Source of the DNA: Nocardiopsis sinuspersici | GTDB taxonomy: Bacteria; Actinomycetota; Actinomycetes; Streptosporangiales; Streptosporangiaceae | Length of the DNA stretch: 57,094 bases | Direction of reading: 5' to 3' | Assembly: GCA_008638415.1 (NCBI GenBank) | Contig: VWVT01000026.1 | Coordinates: 1-57,094 of the forward strand | In this document: piece by piece, positions 39,090 through 47,750 of the stretch | Numbering within the stretch: position 1 is the first letter of the stretch | Layout: each line of letters begins with the position of its first letter | The notes under the pieces: generated by a model | Told to the model about the DNA's origin: nothing | Database searches by the model: none | The model's input: only the letters and a program-made list of their open reading frames with translations | Translations under genes and position numbers: made by a program

Positions 39090-39223
39090 GCGAGGCACGG
39101 CGAAGGGCGCCGGCGGGGTTCTGGAGGACTCGAAGCGCACCCTCCGAGGAACGAGGACGGTGCACGCAGAGACCGAAGGTTCCCGCCCTGAAGACACCCG
39201 AACCTGTGCCGGGAAACGCAGTG
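39090..39223 (+). repeat. Dispersed hairpin element, copy 5a (tandem unit 1)
   Basis: The first of two 134-bp tandem units, starting directly after the regulator's stop codon. It has GGGCGCCGGCGGGG, GGAGG, the stem GCACC/GGTGC (39137-39141, 39159-39163) around CGAGGAACGAG, then CCGAAGGTTCCCG. About six positions differ from the second unit. Confidence 0.8.
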
Positions 39224-39355
39224 GCGAGGCACGGCGAAGGGCGCCGGCGGGGTTCTGGAGGACTCGGAGCGCACCCTCCGAGGAACGAGGACGGTGCACG
39301 CAGAGACCGAAGGTTCCCGCCTTGAAGGCGCCCGGACCTGTGCCGGGAAACGCAG
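39224..39355 (+). repeat. Dispersed hairpin element, copy 5b (tandem unit 2)
   Basis: The second tandem unit, ending at the 3' end of the tRNA gene. The stem is at 39271-39275 and 39293-39297. It is about 95% identical to the first, so the duplication is recent. Confidence 0.8.
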
Positions 39356-39429
39356 TACCCCCGGTCGGACTCGAACCGACACTTGTGACCCTTTTAGGGG
39401 GCCTGCCTCTTCCATTGGGCTACGAGGGC
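39356..39429 (-). tRNA. Atypical tRNA, anticodon UAA
   Basis: A 74-nt cloverleaf on the minus strand: acceptor GCCCTCG with CGGGGGT and discriminator A, D arm GCC/GGC, anticodon stem GGCCC/GGGTC with loop CCTAAAA, variable loop of 6 nt, T arm GTCGG-TTCGAGT-CCGAC. The anticodon reads UAA. However, position 33 is C rather than the near-universal U, and there is no long variable arm as in tRNA-Leu. It may be a non-canonical or pseudo-tRNA. The 3' CCA is not encoded. It starts six bases after a -10 box. Confidence 0.7.
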
Positions 39430-39435
39430 GAGCCC

Positions 39436-39441
39436 ATCATA
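39436..39441 (-). promoter_or_regulatory. -10 box placed for a leaderless tRNA
   Basis: TATGAT (39441-39436, minus) ends six bases before the tRNA 5' end, so the transcript would start at or beside G1. No good -35 is present. Confidence 0.45.
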
Positions 39442-39494
39442 CCGGGCGGGTCGATTGCCCACTTTGATTGAAGTTGGCCGGATTGGGACAAGAA

Positions 39495-39523
39495 AGGACC
39501 GGCTCCCCAGGGAAACCGGTCCT
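39495..39523 (-). terminator. Intrinsic terminator of ndh
   Basis: AGGACCGG/CCGGTCCT (8 bp) with a 13-nt loop, followed on the minus strand by TTCTTGT, a U-rich tail. It lies 58 bp downstream of the ndh stop. Confidence 0.75.
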
Positions 39524-39581
39524 CCCGTGCGCCACACCGGGCGGCCGCGCCGGTGGGCGTGGCGGGGCGCCCGGAGCGGTG

Positions 39582-40958
39582 TCAGCTGACCCGGCGCAGG
39601 CGTCCGTCCTCGACCTGCGGCTGGCTGGCCTCCTCGAAGGCCTGGCGGGGCTCGGCCATCTCCGGGAGCGCGGCGAAGTCGCGGCGCAGGAGGAAGGCGA
39701 GCGTCCAGTCCGAGAGCACCCGCATCTTGCGGTTGAAGGTCGGAACCGCGAACAGGTGGTAGGCCCTGTGCGCGTACCAGGCCAGGCGGCCGTTCAGCTT
39801 GATCTTCCCGAACAGCTGGGCGGCGCCCTTGTGCAGGCCGAGCCCGGCGACCGCGCCGAGGTTCTTGTGGCGGTAGGCCTTCAGCTCGGAGCCGCGCAGG
39901 CTGGCGATCACGTTGTCGGCGAGCACCGGGGCCTGACGGACCGCGTTCTGGGCGTTGGGCGGGTAGTAGCCGCCGTTGCCGTCGGGCACCTGGGCGTTGT
40001 CGCCGCCCGCGAAGACGTTCTCGGCGCCGTTGACGGTGAGGTACTCGCTGGTGTCCAGGTGGCCCTTGGGGCCGAGCGGCAGGTCACTGGCGGCCACGAC
40101 CGGGCTGGGCTTGACGCCCGCGGTCCACACCAGGGTCCCCGCCTCGAACTCGGTGCCGTCGCTGAGCTTGACGCGCTGGTCGACCGCCGACTCCAGGAAG
40201 GTCTTGAGCCGGACGTCGATGCCGCGGCGGCGCAGCTGGTTGAGGGCCTTGGTCCCGACCTCGGGGCCGACCTCGGGCAGGATCTTGTCGGCCGCCTCGA
40301 TGAGGTAGAACTGCACGTCCTCCAGGTCGATGGAGGGGTGGAGGCGGACCGCGTCGCGGACCAGGTCCTCCAGCTCGGCGATGGCCTCGGCACCGGCGAA
40401 GCCGCCGCCGACGAAGACGAAGTTCAGCGCCTTCCTGCGGGTGGCCTCGTCGTCGGTGGAGTCGGCGATGGCGAGCTGGTTGAGGATGTGGTTGCGCAGG
40501 TATGCGGCTTCCTCGACGGTCTTGATCCCGACGCCCCACTCGGCCAGGCCGGGGATGGGCAGGGTGCGCGAGACGGCGCCGGCGGCCATGACCAGGTAGT
40601 CGTAGGCGATGGTCTCGGGCTCGCCCGCGTTGGGCTCGTAGCGGACCGTGCGGTCGGCCTGGTCGATGCGCACGACCCTGCCGCCCAGGACACGGGCCCT
40701 CTTGAAGACCTTGCGCAGCGGGACGACGACGTGACGGGGAGAGATGCTGCCGGCCGCGGTCTCGGGCAGGAAGGGCTGGTAGGTCATGTAGGAGTTCGGG
40801 TCGATGACGGTAATCCGCGCCTCACCGGCCCCGAGCTTCTTCTCCAGCCGCCTCGCGGTGTACATCCCGAGGTAACCGCCGCCGACGATGAGGATGTGCG
40901 GGATCTCCGCCTCGTCCCCTCCGCCGTGTACCAGCCGGTAGTTCCTGCTCTCGGTCAT
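39582..40958 (-). CDS. ndh: Type II NADH dehydrogenase
   Basis: A 458-residue FAD-linked NAD(P)H:quinone oxidoreductase. The Rossmann motif is ILIVGGGYLGMYTARRL; a second NADH-binding motif is FVFVGGGFAGAEAIAEL; FAGGDNAQV is the C-terminal FAD region. It is a non-proton-pumping route to menaquinone. The start is ATG 40958, six bases after GGCGGA. Two Rex operators lie upstream, as for other actinobacterial respiratory genes. Confidence 0.9.
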   Translation of the reverse strand: MTESRNYRLVHGGGDEAEIPHILIVGGGYLGMYTARRLEKKLGAGEARITVIDPNSYMTYQPFLPETAAGSISPRHVVVPLRKVFKRARVLGGRVVRIDQADRTVRYEPNAGEPETIAYDYLVMAAGAVSRTLPIPGLAEWGVGIKTVEEAAYLRNHILNQLAIADSTDDEATRRKALNFVFVGGGFAGAEAIAELEDLVRDAVRLHPSIDLEDVQFYLIEAADKILPEVGPEVGTKALNQLRRRGIDVRLKTFLESAVDQRVKLSDGTEFEAGTLVWTAGVKPSPVVAASDLPLGPKGHLDTSEYLTVNGAENVFAGGDNAQVPDGNGGYYPPNAQNAVRQAPVLADNVIASLRGSELKAYRHKNLGAVAGLGLHKGAAQLFGKIKLNGRLAWYAHRAYHLFAVPTFNRKMRVLSDWTLAFLLRRDFAALPEMAEPRQAFEEASQPQVEDGRLRRVS

Positions 40959-41105
40959 CACGTATCCGCCCTAACGGTTCCTTGTGTGTGGCGCCCCCTC
41001 TTCCCAGGGGCCGCGAGGTCGTCACGGTCTTCGGTCCCCGCGCCGCGGTCGCGGTGGGGTGCCGCCCGGGCCGGAGCGGGTGCTTCGACCCACTTCGGTG
41101 GGTGC

Positions 41106-41123
41106 TTGTGCATTCTTTCACAA
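41106..41123. promoter_or_regulatory. Rex operator, site 1
   Basis: TTGTGCATTCTTTCACAA matches the Rex consensus TTGTGAAnnnnTTCACAA with one mismatch. Flanking bases extend the symmetry. It is 148 bp upstream of the ndh start. Confidence 0.7.
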
Positions 41124-41176
41124 GCATCTGCCGACAGAGAAGGTTCACATCGACCCACCTTCTCACCACTTCCCAG

Positions 41177-41201
41177 CCTGCGAAGATCATGTCTTCGCAG
41201 G
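41177..41201. other. Perfect 10-bp hairpin between the Rex sites
   Basis: CCTGCGAAGA (41177-41186) and TCTTCGCAGG (41192-41201) flank a 5-nt loop. Its placement between the two Rex sites may help DNA looping or act as a terminator for ppx. Confidence 0.4.
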
Positions 41202-41210
41202 TCACAGGGG

Positions 41211-41228
41211 TTGTGAAAGCATTCACAA
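41211..41228. promoter_or_regulatory. Rex operator, site 2
   Basis: TTGTGAAAGCATTCACAA is a perfect match to the Rex consensus palindrome. It lies 253 bp upstream of ndh and 60 bp beyond the ppx stop. Confidence 0.8.
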
Positions 41229-41287
41229 GGCCTCGGCGAGGTGACGCGTCTCACCTGGCGCGCCCCTGGCGAGGCCCCGGAGAACCC

Positions 41288-42277
41288 CTAGACGAGGCTC
41301 CAGGCGACACCGTCGAGAATGTCGTGCTCACTCGCCGTGAAGAAGTCCGCGCCCGTGCGGGCGAGCACCCGGGACAGCACCAGCGCGCCCGCGCCGATGA
41401 CGTCCACCCGGCCGGGGTGCATGACACCGATCCGCGACCGCTCGGCGGAGGTCGCCCGGAGCAGCTCCCCGGTGATGCGGTCCAGGTCGTCGGCCCCCAC
41501 GCGGGCGTGGTGGATGCGCTCGGGGTCGTACTCGGGCAGGTCCAGGGCGATCCCCGCGACGGTGGTCGCGGTGCCCGCGACGCACACGACCGAACCGGCC
41601 TCGCGCAGCGGGACCACGCGCTCGACCTCGTCCAGCGCGGCCTCGATGTCCGCGGTCGCCGCCTCGATCTCCTCGTCCGTGGGAGGGTCGCCGCGCAGAT
41701 GGCGCTCGGTCATGCGCACACAGCCGATGTCCACGGACAGCGACGCGCGGACCAGCTCGCCGCCCTCCCCCTCGCTCGGGTCGCCGCCCAGGACGAACTC
41801 GGTGGAGCCGCCGCCGATGTCCACCACCAGGAACGGCGGGGACAGCCGGCTCTCCCCGTCCTCGGCCGCCTCGGCCTCGAACTCGGCGGTGGCGCCCACG
41901 AAGGACAGCTCCGCCTCGTCCAGGCCGGTGACCACCTCGGGCTCCACGCCCAGGATCTCGCGGACGCCGTCGATGAACACCTGGCGGTTGCTCGCGTCCC
42001 GGGTGGCACTGGTGGCGACCATGCGCACCGCGTCCGGGCCCAGCGGGATGCCGTGGCCCTCGATGGCCTCGGCGTAGCCGCGCAGCGCCTCGAAGGTGCG
42101 CTCCAGGGCCTGGGGCGCGAACGCACCGGTCTCGTCCACCCCCTCGCCCAGGCGCACGATCTCCATGCGCCGGTCGACGTCGACCACCTGCACCTCGTCG
42201 TCGCCGACGTGGACGACGTCGGCGATCAGCAGGCGGACGGAGTTCGTTCCGCAGTCGATGGAGGCGACACCGCTCAT
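41288..42277 (-). CDS. Ppx/GppA exopolyphosphatase family protein
   Basis: A 329-residue ASKHA-fold phosphatase. The phosphate-binding motif is IDCGTNSVRLL; the second is VVDIGGGSTEFVLGG. It hydrolyses polyphosphate or pppGpp. The start is ATG 42277, overlapping the DUF501 stop as ATGA. Confidence 0.9.
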   Translation of the reverse strand: MSGVASIDCGTNSVRLLIADVVHVGDDEVQVVDVDRRMEIVRLGEGVDETGAFAPQALERTFEALRGYAEAIEGHGIPLGPDAVRMVATSATRDASNRQVFIDGVREILGVEPEVVTGLDEAELSFVGATAEFEAEAAEDGESRLSPPFLVVDIGGGSTEFVLGGDPSEGEGGELVRASLSVDIGCVRMTERHLRGDPPTDEEIEAATADIEAALDEVERVVPLREAGSVVCVAGTATTVAGIALDLPEYDPERIHHARVGADDLDRITGELLRATSAERSRIGVMHPGRVDVIGAGALVLSRVLARTGADFFTASEHDILDGVAWSLV

Positions 42278-42885
42278 GACCCGTTCCCTTCGGCGCCCTC
42301 GGAGGCGCTCTCGTCGACACACACGCACGGTCCCTTGTCCCACCAGTGCGGCAGCTCCTCCAGCGCCTCGGCGCCGAAGGGGTTGGTCCCCGGCTCCGCG
42401 AGCTCGTGGGCGACCAGGGCGTGCAGGCACTTGACCCGGGTGGGCATGCCACCGGTGCTCTGCATGCCCTCGGGCAGCGGCTCGACACCGTCCAGCCGCG
42501 CCTGCTCGGAGCGCTCGGCGAGGTAGGACTCGTGCGCCCTGGTGTAGGCGGCCCGGAGCTCGGGGTCGTGCCCCAGCCGCTCCTGCATCTGGCGCATGCG
42601 GCCCTCGTTCTCCATCCGGCCGATGGCCGAGGCCGCGCGCGGGCACGTCAGGTAGTACAGCGTCGGGAAGGGCTCGCCGTTCTCCAGGCGGGGCGCGGTG
42701 CGCACCACGTCGGGCAGGCCGCACGGGCAGCGGTGCGCGACCCCGCGCACCCCGCGCGGTGCGCGGCCCAACTGGAGTTCGACGGCGGTGGTGTCGCGCT
42801 CGGCGACCGGACCGGTGCGCCCGGCGGCGCCGGTGGGCCCGCCTGCGTCGACGGGTCCGGGAGCGGGGTGATCTGCGGAAGTCAT
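42274..42885 (-). CDS. DUF501 protein
   Basis: A 203-residue protein. The DUF501 core includes VAHRCPCGLPDVV and LYYLTCPRA, with FPTLYYL, and a C-terminal cysteine pair. Function is unknown, but DUF501 is usually found beside Ppx/GppA, enolase and DivIC in actinobacteria, as here. The N-terminal 25 residues are low complexity and the start is uncertain. Confidence 0.85.
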   Translation of the reverse strand: MTSADHPAPGPVDAGGPTGAAGRTGPVAERDTTAVELQLGRAPRGVRGVAHRCPCGLPDVVRTAPRLENGEPFPTLYYLTCPRAASAIGRMENEGRMRQMQERLGHDPELRAAYTRAHESYLAERSEQARLDGVEPLPEGMQSTGGMPTRVKCLHALVAHELAEPGTNPFGAEALEELPHWWDKGPCVCVDESASEGAEGNGS

Positions 42886-43077
42886 GGCGAACCCAGCATA
42901 GGGCCGACACGGAGTAATCTGGGCTCGCGCGCGGGCGCCGTCCGTGGCACCGCTCCCCCGGGATGCGGTGTGCCGCGTCGGGGCCCGCCGTCGCCGGCCG
43001 CGTCCGCCGGCGGTCGCGCCTCGCGCGGCGCTCTCCGGCCGACAGGCGGCATCCACCGAACACGCCCTGGGAGGACC

Positions 43078-43530
43078 ATGCCCACGAGCGAACGCCTGGC
43101 ACCGCGCGGGACCCGGGTGCCGGGCACGGCGGCGATGACCGGTATCGCCGCCTGCGGCGGGGCCGCGGGCGCGATGGCCCGCCACCTGGTGTCGGTGGCC
43201 TGGCCGACCCCGGACCAGGGCCTACCGTTGGCCACCCTGGCCGTCAACATCACCGGCGCCGTGCTCATCGGCGTCCTGGTCACCGCGGTCACCGGCCCCA
43301 GAGCCGCACCGCCGTGGGTCAGGCAACTGCTCGGCACGGGCTTCCTCGGCGGGTTCACCACCTACTCGGCGCACACCCTGGGCATCGGCCTGCTGCTGGC
43401 GTCCGGCCGCGTCCTCCCCGCCGTGGCCTACATGGCGCTCACCCTGGTCGGGGCCCTGGCCGGCGTCGCCCTGGGCGCGTGGCTCGCGGGGCTCCTGGTC
43501 CGCGCGCCGGACGGCGGGAGGCACCCGTGA
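43078..43530 (+). CDS. crcB: CrcB/FluC fluoride channel subunit (copy 1)
   Basis: A 150-residue four-helix membrane protein of the CrcB/FluC family. GGAAGAMARH, TLAVNITGA and GFLGGFTTYS are the conserved motifs. It overlaps the second copy; two-gene crcB systems form heterodimeric fluoride channels. The start is ATG 43078 with GGGAGG upstream. No fluoride riboswitch was found. Confidence 0.9.
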   Translation: MPTSERLAPRGTRVPGTAAMTGIAACGGAAGAMARHLVSVAWPTPDQGLPLATLAVNITGAVLIGVLVTAVTGPRAAPPWVRQLLGTGFLGGFTTYSAHTLGIGLLLASGRVLPAVAYMALTLVGALAGVALGAWLAGLLVRAPDGGRHP

Positions 43531-43907
43531 GCTGGGAGCTGTGGGCCGCGGGCCTGGGCGGCGGCGCCGGTGCGGCCCTGCGCCACCTCGTGGACGGGGC
43601 CGTCCGCCGGATGGTCTCCGACCGGCTTCCCTGGGGCACGCTCACCGTCAACACCGCGGGCACCCTGCTCCTGGGCCTGGTCTTCGGCGTCGCGTCCGCG
43701 ACGGCCGTACCGCCCCAGGCGTGGGCCCTCGTGGCCGTCGGGCTGTGCGGCGCCCTGACCACGTACTCGACGTTCTCGCACGAGGTCCTCGCGCTGGCCC
43801 GGAACGGACGTCCGCTCACCGCTGCGGCCTACGCGGCCGCGACGGAGTGCTGCGCGCTGGGCGCGCTGGGCGCCGGGGTGCTCCTGGCCCGCGCGCTCCC
43901 CCTCTGA
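43527..43907 (+). CDS. crcB: CrcB/FluC fluoride channel subunit (copy 2)
   Basis: A 126-residue partner of the upstream copy, with GGAGAALRH, TLTVNTAGT and GLCGALTTYSTFS. Its GTG (43527) overlaps the first gene's stop as GTGA. It probably dimerises with copy 1 to export fluoride. Confidence 0.9.
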   Translation: MSWELWAAGLGGGAGAALRHLVDGAVRRMVSDRLPWGTLTVNTAGTLLLGLVFGVASATAVPPQAWALVAVGLCGALTTYSTFSHEVLALARNGRPLTAAAYAAATECCALGALGAGVLLARALPL

Positions 43908-43986
43908 GGCGGGCGGGGTCGGCCGCACGCTCCCCGGTGCCCCGCACCGCGACGCGCTCCCCCTCCGAGGAGGCCGGCGGGAACCC

Positions 43987-44490
43987 TCAGAGCCCGTCGT
44001 CGGGCGGCGGGCTGTCGGCCTCCTCCACCGAGCGCCACAGGGCGGCGAACCAGGGCTCGCTGGGTTCGGTGTCGGCCTCGGCGCCTTCCTCGGCGCCGGG
44101 CCGGTCGACGATGTAGGTGGTCTCACCGGGGTACTGGTAGTGCAGTCGGACCCGGGCCTCGCGCTCCACGTAGGAGTCCTGGGAGAGCAGCTCCTCCCGG
44201 CGGCGGAGCTCGCGCACGGTCTCCTCCATGCGCGCCTGCTCCTCCTGGAGCTGGTCGATGTGTGTGCGCTGGGCGATGTACTCGCGCAGCGGGTAGGCCA
44301 GGCTGAGCGCGATCACGCACACCACGAGCGCGAGGATGGCCGCGCGGCTGGTGAGCATGGGCCGCACCCCGGGGGTGCGGCCCGTGCCCGTGCCGACGGG
44401 TCCCGTCCTCCGGGCAGGGTCATGCCCGGGCCTGTCGGCTTTGGTCGCCTTCTTGGCCTTTGAGGGCTGCTGCTCGGATTCGCGGGACAC
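43987..44490 (-). CDS. Septum formation initiator protein (DivIC/FtsB family)
   Basis: A 167-residue bitopic protein: a basic cytoplasmic N-terminus, one membrane helix at about 50-66 (AILALVVCVIALSLAYPL), a coiled coil (IDQLQEEQARMEETVRELRR) and an acidic tail. It helps assemble the divisome. It lies 9 bp downstream of enolase, a conserved actinobacterial order. Confidence 0.9.
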   Translation of the reverse strand: MSRESEQQPSKAKKATKADRPGHDPARRTGPVGTGTGRTPGVRPMLTSRAAILALVVCVIALSLAYPLREYIAQRTHIDQLQEEQARMEETVRELRRREELLSQDSYVEREARVRLHYQYPGETTYIVDRPGAEEGAEADTEPSEPWFAALWRSVEEADSPPPDDGL

Positions 44491-44499
44491 TGGGGCAGA

Positions 44500-45783
44500 C
44501 TAGCCGCGCTTGGCGAAACGCGGGAAGGCCGACACGCCCGCGTACACGGCGGCGTCGTCGAGCTCCTCCTCGATGCGCAGCAGCTGGTTGTACTTGGCGA
44601 CCCGCTCACTGCGCGCCGGGGCGCCGGTCTTGATCTGTCCGGCGTTGGTGGCCACCGCGATGTCGGCGATGGTGGTGTCCTCGGTCTCCCCGGAACGGTG
44701 GCTGATCATCGCCGTGTAGCCGCTGCGCTGGGCGAGGGAGACCGCGTCCAGGGTCTCGGTGAGGGTGCCGATCTGGTTGACCTTCACCAGCAGCGAGTTG
44801 GCGCTGCCCTCCAGGACACCGCGCTGGAGCCGCTCCGGGTTGGTGACGAACAGGTCGTCGCCCACGATCTGGATCCGGTCGCCGAGCTCGGCGGTGAGCT
44901 TCTTCCAGCCCGCCCAGTCCTCCTCGTCGAGGGGGTCCTCGATCGAGACGAGGGGGTAGGCGGCCACCAGGTCGGCGTAGTAGGCGGTCATCTCCTCCGC
45001 CGAGCGCGTCTTGCCCTCGAAGGTGTACACGCCGTCGGTGCAGAACTCGGTGGCGGCCACGTCCAGGGCGAGCGCGATGTCGGTGCCCGGGGTGTAGCCC
45101 GCCTTCTCGATGGCCTCCACGATCAGGTCGAGGGCGGCGCGGTTGCTGGCCAGGTCGGGGGCGAAGCCGCCCTCGTCGCCCACGCCGGTGGCCAGGCCGT
45201 GGGACTTGAGGACCGACTTGAGGGAGTGGTAGACCTCCGCGCCCCAGCGCACGGCCTCGGCGAAGGTCGGCGCGCCGATCGGAGCGACCATGAACTCCTG
45301 GATGTCGACGTTGCTGTCGGCGTGCGCCCCGCCGTTGAGGATGTTCATCATCGGCACCGGGAGGACGTGCGCGTTGGGACCGCCGACGTAGCGGAACAGG
45401 GGCAGCCCGGCCTCCGCGGCGGCGGCCTTGGCCACGGCCAGGGAGGCGCCCAGGATGGCGTTGGCGCCGATCCGGGACTTGTCCGGCGTGCCGTCCAGGT
45501 CCATGAGCGCGCGGTCGATGATGCGCTGCTCGTCGGGAGCGTGGCCGAGCAGCTCGTCGGCGATCTCGTCGTTGACGGCCGTGACGGCCTTGGTCACGCC
45601 CTTGCCTCCGTAGCGGTCGCCGCCGTCACGCAGCTCCACGGCCTCGAACTGGCCGGTGGAGGCACCGCTGGGGACGCCCGCGCGTGCGATGGTTCCGTCG
45701 TCGAGCAGAACCTCGACCTCGACTGTCGGGTTGCCCCGGGAGTCGAGGATCTCCCGCGCCTGTACTGCCTCGATGGACGCCAC
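44500..45783 (-). CDS. eno: Enolase
   Basis: A 427-residue enolase converting 2-phosphoglycerate to phosphoenolpyruvate. REILDSRGNPTVEVEV opens the protein; the signature VKVNQIGTLTETLDAV and SHRSGETEDTTI are intact. The start is GTG 45783 with GGAGAG upstream. A DasR-like site lies about 100 bp upstream. Confidence 0.97.
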   Translation of the reverse strand: MASIEAVQAREILDSRGNPTVEVEVLLDDGTIARAGVPSGASTGQFEAVELRDGGDRYGGKGVTKAVTAVNDEIADELLGHAPDEQRIIDRALMDLDGTPDKSRIGANAILGASLAVAKAAAAEAGLPLFRYVGGPNAHVLPVPMMNILNGGAHADSNVDIQEFMVAPIGAPTFAEAVRWGAEVYHSLKSVLKSHGLATGVGDEGGFAPDLASNRAALDLIVEAIEKAGYTPGTDIALALDVAATEFCTDGVYTFEGKTRSAEEMTAYYADLVAAYPLVSIEDPLDEEDWAGWKKLTAELGDRIQIVGDDLFVTNPERLQRGVLEGSANSLLVKVNQIGTLTETLDAVSLAQRSGYTAMISHRSGETEDTTIADIAVATNAGQIKTGAPARSERVAKYNQLLRIEEELDDAAVYAGVSAFPRFAKRG

Positions 45784-45880
45784 AGTTCTCTCCGTCTCTT
45801 CGGGTTTCTCGGACCACTGGTTCAGGACCCGACACGAGACTAGCGACCTCACCCCGCGAGGGAAGCGCGCACCCGGTCGA

Positions 45881-45896
45881 ATTGGTCTAGTCCATA
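45881..45896 (+). promoter_or_regulatory. DasR-like site upstream of enolase
   Basis: ATTGGTCTAGTCCATA resembles the DasR-responsive element (ACTGGTCTAGACCAGT). Its TTGGTCTAGT core is identical to ten bases upstream of the GntR pair at 24019-24028. Confidence 0.4.
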
Positions 45897-46146
45897 GCGG
45901 ACATGCCCGATTCCGGCCGGCGCCTCCCGGTGCCGCGCGCCCGGATCGGGCCCGCCGCCCGTGACACGCCCGTCCGCACCGCCCCTTCCGCTCCCCCGCG
46001 TGGGCGGCGTCGCCGGCGGGCCGGCCGCCGCAGCGGAGGCCCGGGACCTGGGCTTCCCCGCGTCCGCACGGCGCCGAGGGAGGGTTCCGGGCCGGACACC
46101 GGCCGCCGGGCGGGTGGACACCGGAAGCCGGGCGTCGGCACGTCAC

Positions 46147-46175
46147 CGGACAGGCGCCGTCCCACCGCCTATAGT
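46147..46175 (+). promoter_or_regulatory. Candidate ftsW-type gene promoter
   Basis: CGGACA (46147-46152) and TATAGT (46170-46175) are 17 bp apart, 83 bp upstream of the FtsW/RodA start. The rest of the gap 45784-46257 holds no gene. Confidence 0.4.
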
Positions 46176-46257
46176 GCGGAGGCGGACGTGCACTCCGGGC
46201 CGAGGTGCCCGGCCCGGAAGCTTCGGGCCCCACACGGACGGCGGAACGGCAGACGAC

Positions 46258-47727
46258 ATGGGCAGCCCCGAGACCGGGCCCGACACCGCGGGCGCCGCCG
46301 CCGAGGTCCCGCCCCGAAGACCCGGGCGCCGTGCGGAACTCGTCCTGCTGGTGGCCGCCCTCCTGACCGTCGCCGCGACCCTGCTGTCGGCGTCGCTGTC
46401 CGTCACCGGGGGCCTGGCCACCGCCCCGCTGGTCTACCTGGGCGTGCTCTGCGCCGGAGCGGTCGGCCTGCACGTGGCACTGCGCCTCACCGCGCCCCAC
46501 GCCGACCCCGTCGTCATGCCGGTGGCCACCGTCCTGAACGGGCTGGGCCTCACCATGGTCTGGACCCTCCAGATGACCGGGTTCGACCCGGGGCACGGCG
46601 ACGCCGACCGGCAACTGCTGTGGACCGGGACGGGCATGGTGCTGTGCGCGGCCACGGTCGTGCTCGTGCGCCGACCGTGGCGGCTCAGCATGTACACGTA
46701 CCTGATCGCGACGGCCGCCCTGCTGCTGCTCCTGCTGCCGCTGACCCCGCTGGGGCACGAGGTGCTGGGCGCCCGGCGGTGGATCCTCCTCGGCCCGTTC
46801 AGCATGCAGCCCTCGGAGTTCGCCAAGGTGCTGCTGGTGGTCTTCCTCGCCTCCTACCTGGGGCGGCGGCGCGAGGTGATGGCCCTGGTCACCCGCACGG
46901 TCAGGATCGGGCGCCTCAAGGTGTTCAGCGTGCCGCGCGCCCGGGACCTCGCGCCGATGGCGGTCGGCTGGGGCATGGCCATCCTGCTGCTGGTGGGCAC
47001 CAAGGACCTGGGAACCTCGCTGCTGCTGTTCGCCACGTTCCTCGCGGTGCTCTACGCCGCCACCGCGCGCAAGTCGTGGGTGCTCATCGGCCTGGTGGCC
47101 TTCGCGGGCGGGGCGTACGCGGCGTACCTGCTGTTCGCGCACGTGCGCAACCGGGTGGAGATCTGGCTCAACGCCTTCGACCCCGACGTGTACGGGCGGC
47201 CGGGCGGCAGCTTCCAGATCGTGGAGGGCATGTTCGCGCTGGCCGGGGGCGGCCTGACGGGCACCGGGTTCGGCGACGGCTTCGTCCAGGAGGTGTTCGC
47301 CGCCGACAGCGACCTGGTCCTGGTGTCGGTGGGGGAGAAACTCGGGCTGACCGGGCTGCTGGCGGTGCTGCTCCTGCTGTTCCTGCTGGCCGAGCGGGGT
47401 TTCCGGATCTCCCTGGAGGCCCGCGACTGGTTCCTGAAGCTGACCGCGCTGGGGTACGCGTTCCTCACCGCGTTCAACGTGTTCATCGTGCTGGGCGGGG
47501 CGACGCTCATCATCCCGCTGACCGGTATGACCACCCCGTTCCTGTCGGCGGGCGGCTCGGCGCTGACGGCCAACTGGGTGATCGTGGGACTGTGGCTGGC
47601 CATCAGCGAGAGCGCCCGGCGGCCCCAGGAGGCGTCGGGCTCCGGACCGGCGCCCGACGACCCCTCCACCGAGGTGATCCGCCTACGCGAACCGCCCGGG
47701 CCGCCGCGGCGCCGGCGCGAGGACTGA
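46258..47727 (+). CDS. FtsW/RodA/SpoVE-family glycosyltransferase
   Basis: A 489-residue polytopic SEDS protein that polymerises lipid II during cell-wall growth. GTKDLGTSLLLFA, FLSAGGSALTANW and the large extracellular loop RNRVEIWLNAF are typical. No penicillin-binding protein gene is adjacent, which is unusual for the family. The ribosome binding site is weak. Confidence 0.9.
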   Translation: MGSPETGPDTAGAAAEVPPRRPGRRAELVLLVAALLTVAATLLSASLSVTGGLATAPLVYLGVLCAGAVGLHVALRLTAPHADPVVMPVATVLNGLGLTMVWTLQMTGFDPGHGDADRQLLWTGTGMVLCAATVVLVRRPWRLSMYTYLIATAALLLLLLPLTPLGHEVLGARRWILLGPFSMQPSEFAKVLLVVFLASYLGRRREVMALVTRTVRIGRLKVFSVPRARDLAPMAVGWGMAILLLVGTKDLGTSLLLFATFLAVLYAATARKSWVLIGLVAFAGGAYAAYLLFAHVRNRVEIWLNAFDPDVYGRPGGSFQIVEGMFALAGGGLTGTGFGDGFVQEVFAADSDLVLVSVGEKLGLTGLLAVLLLLFLLAERGFRISLEARDWFLKLTALGYAFLTAFNVFIVLGGATLIIPLTGMTTPFLSAGGSALTANWVIVGLWLAISESARRPQEASGSGPAPDDPSTEVIRLREPPGPPRRRRED

Positions 47728-47750
47728 GCGGGCCGGCCCCGGTCCTCCCG

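Noticed and set aside
39090..39357. CRISPR-like array
   Set aside because: Only two long units with no spacers and no cas genes; this is a tandem duplication of the dispersed element.
39356..39429. Ordinary tRNA-Leu(UAA), bldA-like
   Set aside because: There is no long variable arm and position 33 is C, so it is not a normal tRNA-Leu.
42886..43077. Fluoride riboswitch upstream of the crcB pair
   Set aside because: The conserved fluoride riboswitch core could not be found; only a generic CACCGC/GCGGTG hairpin is present.
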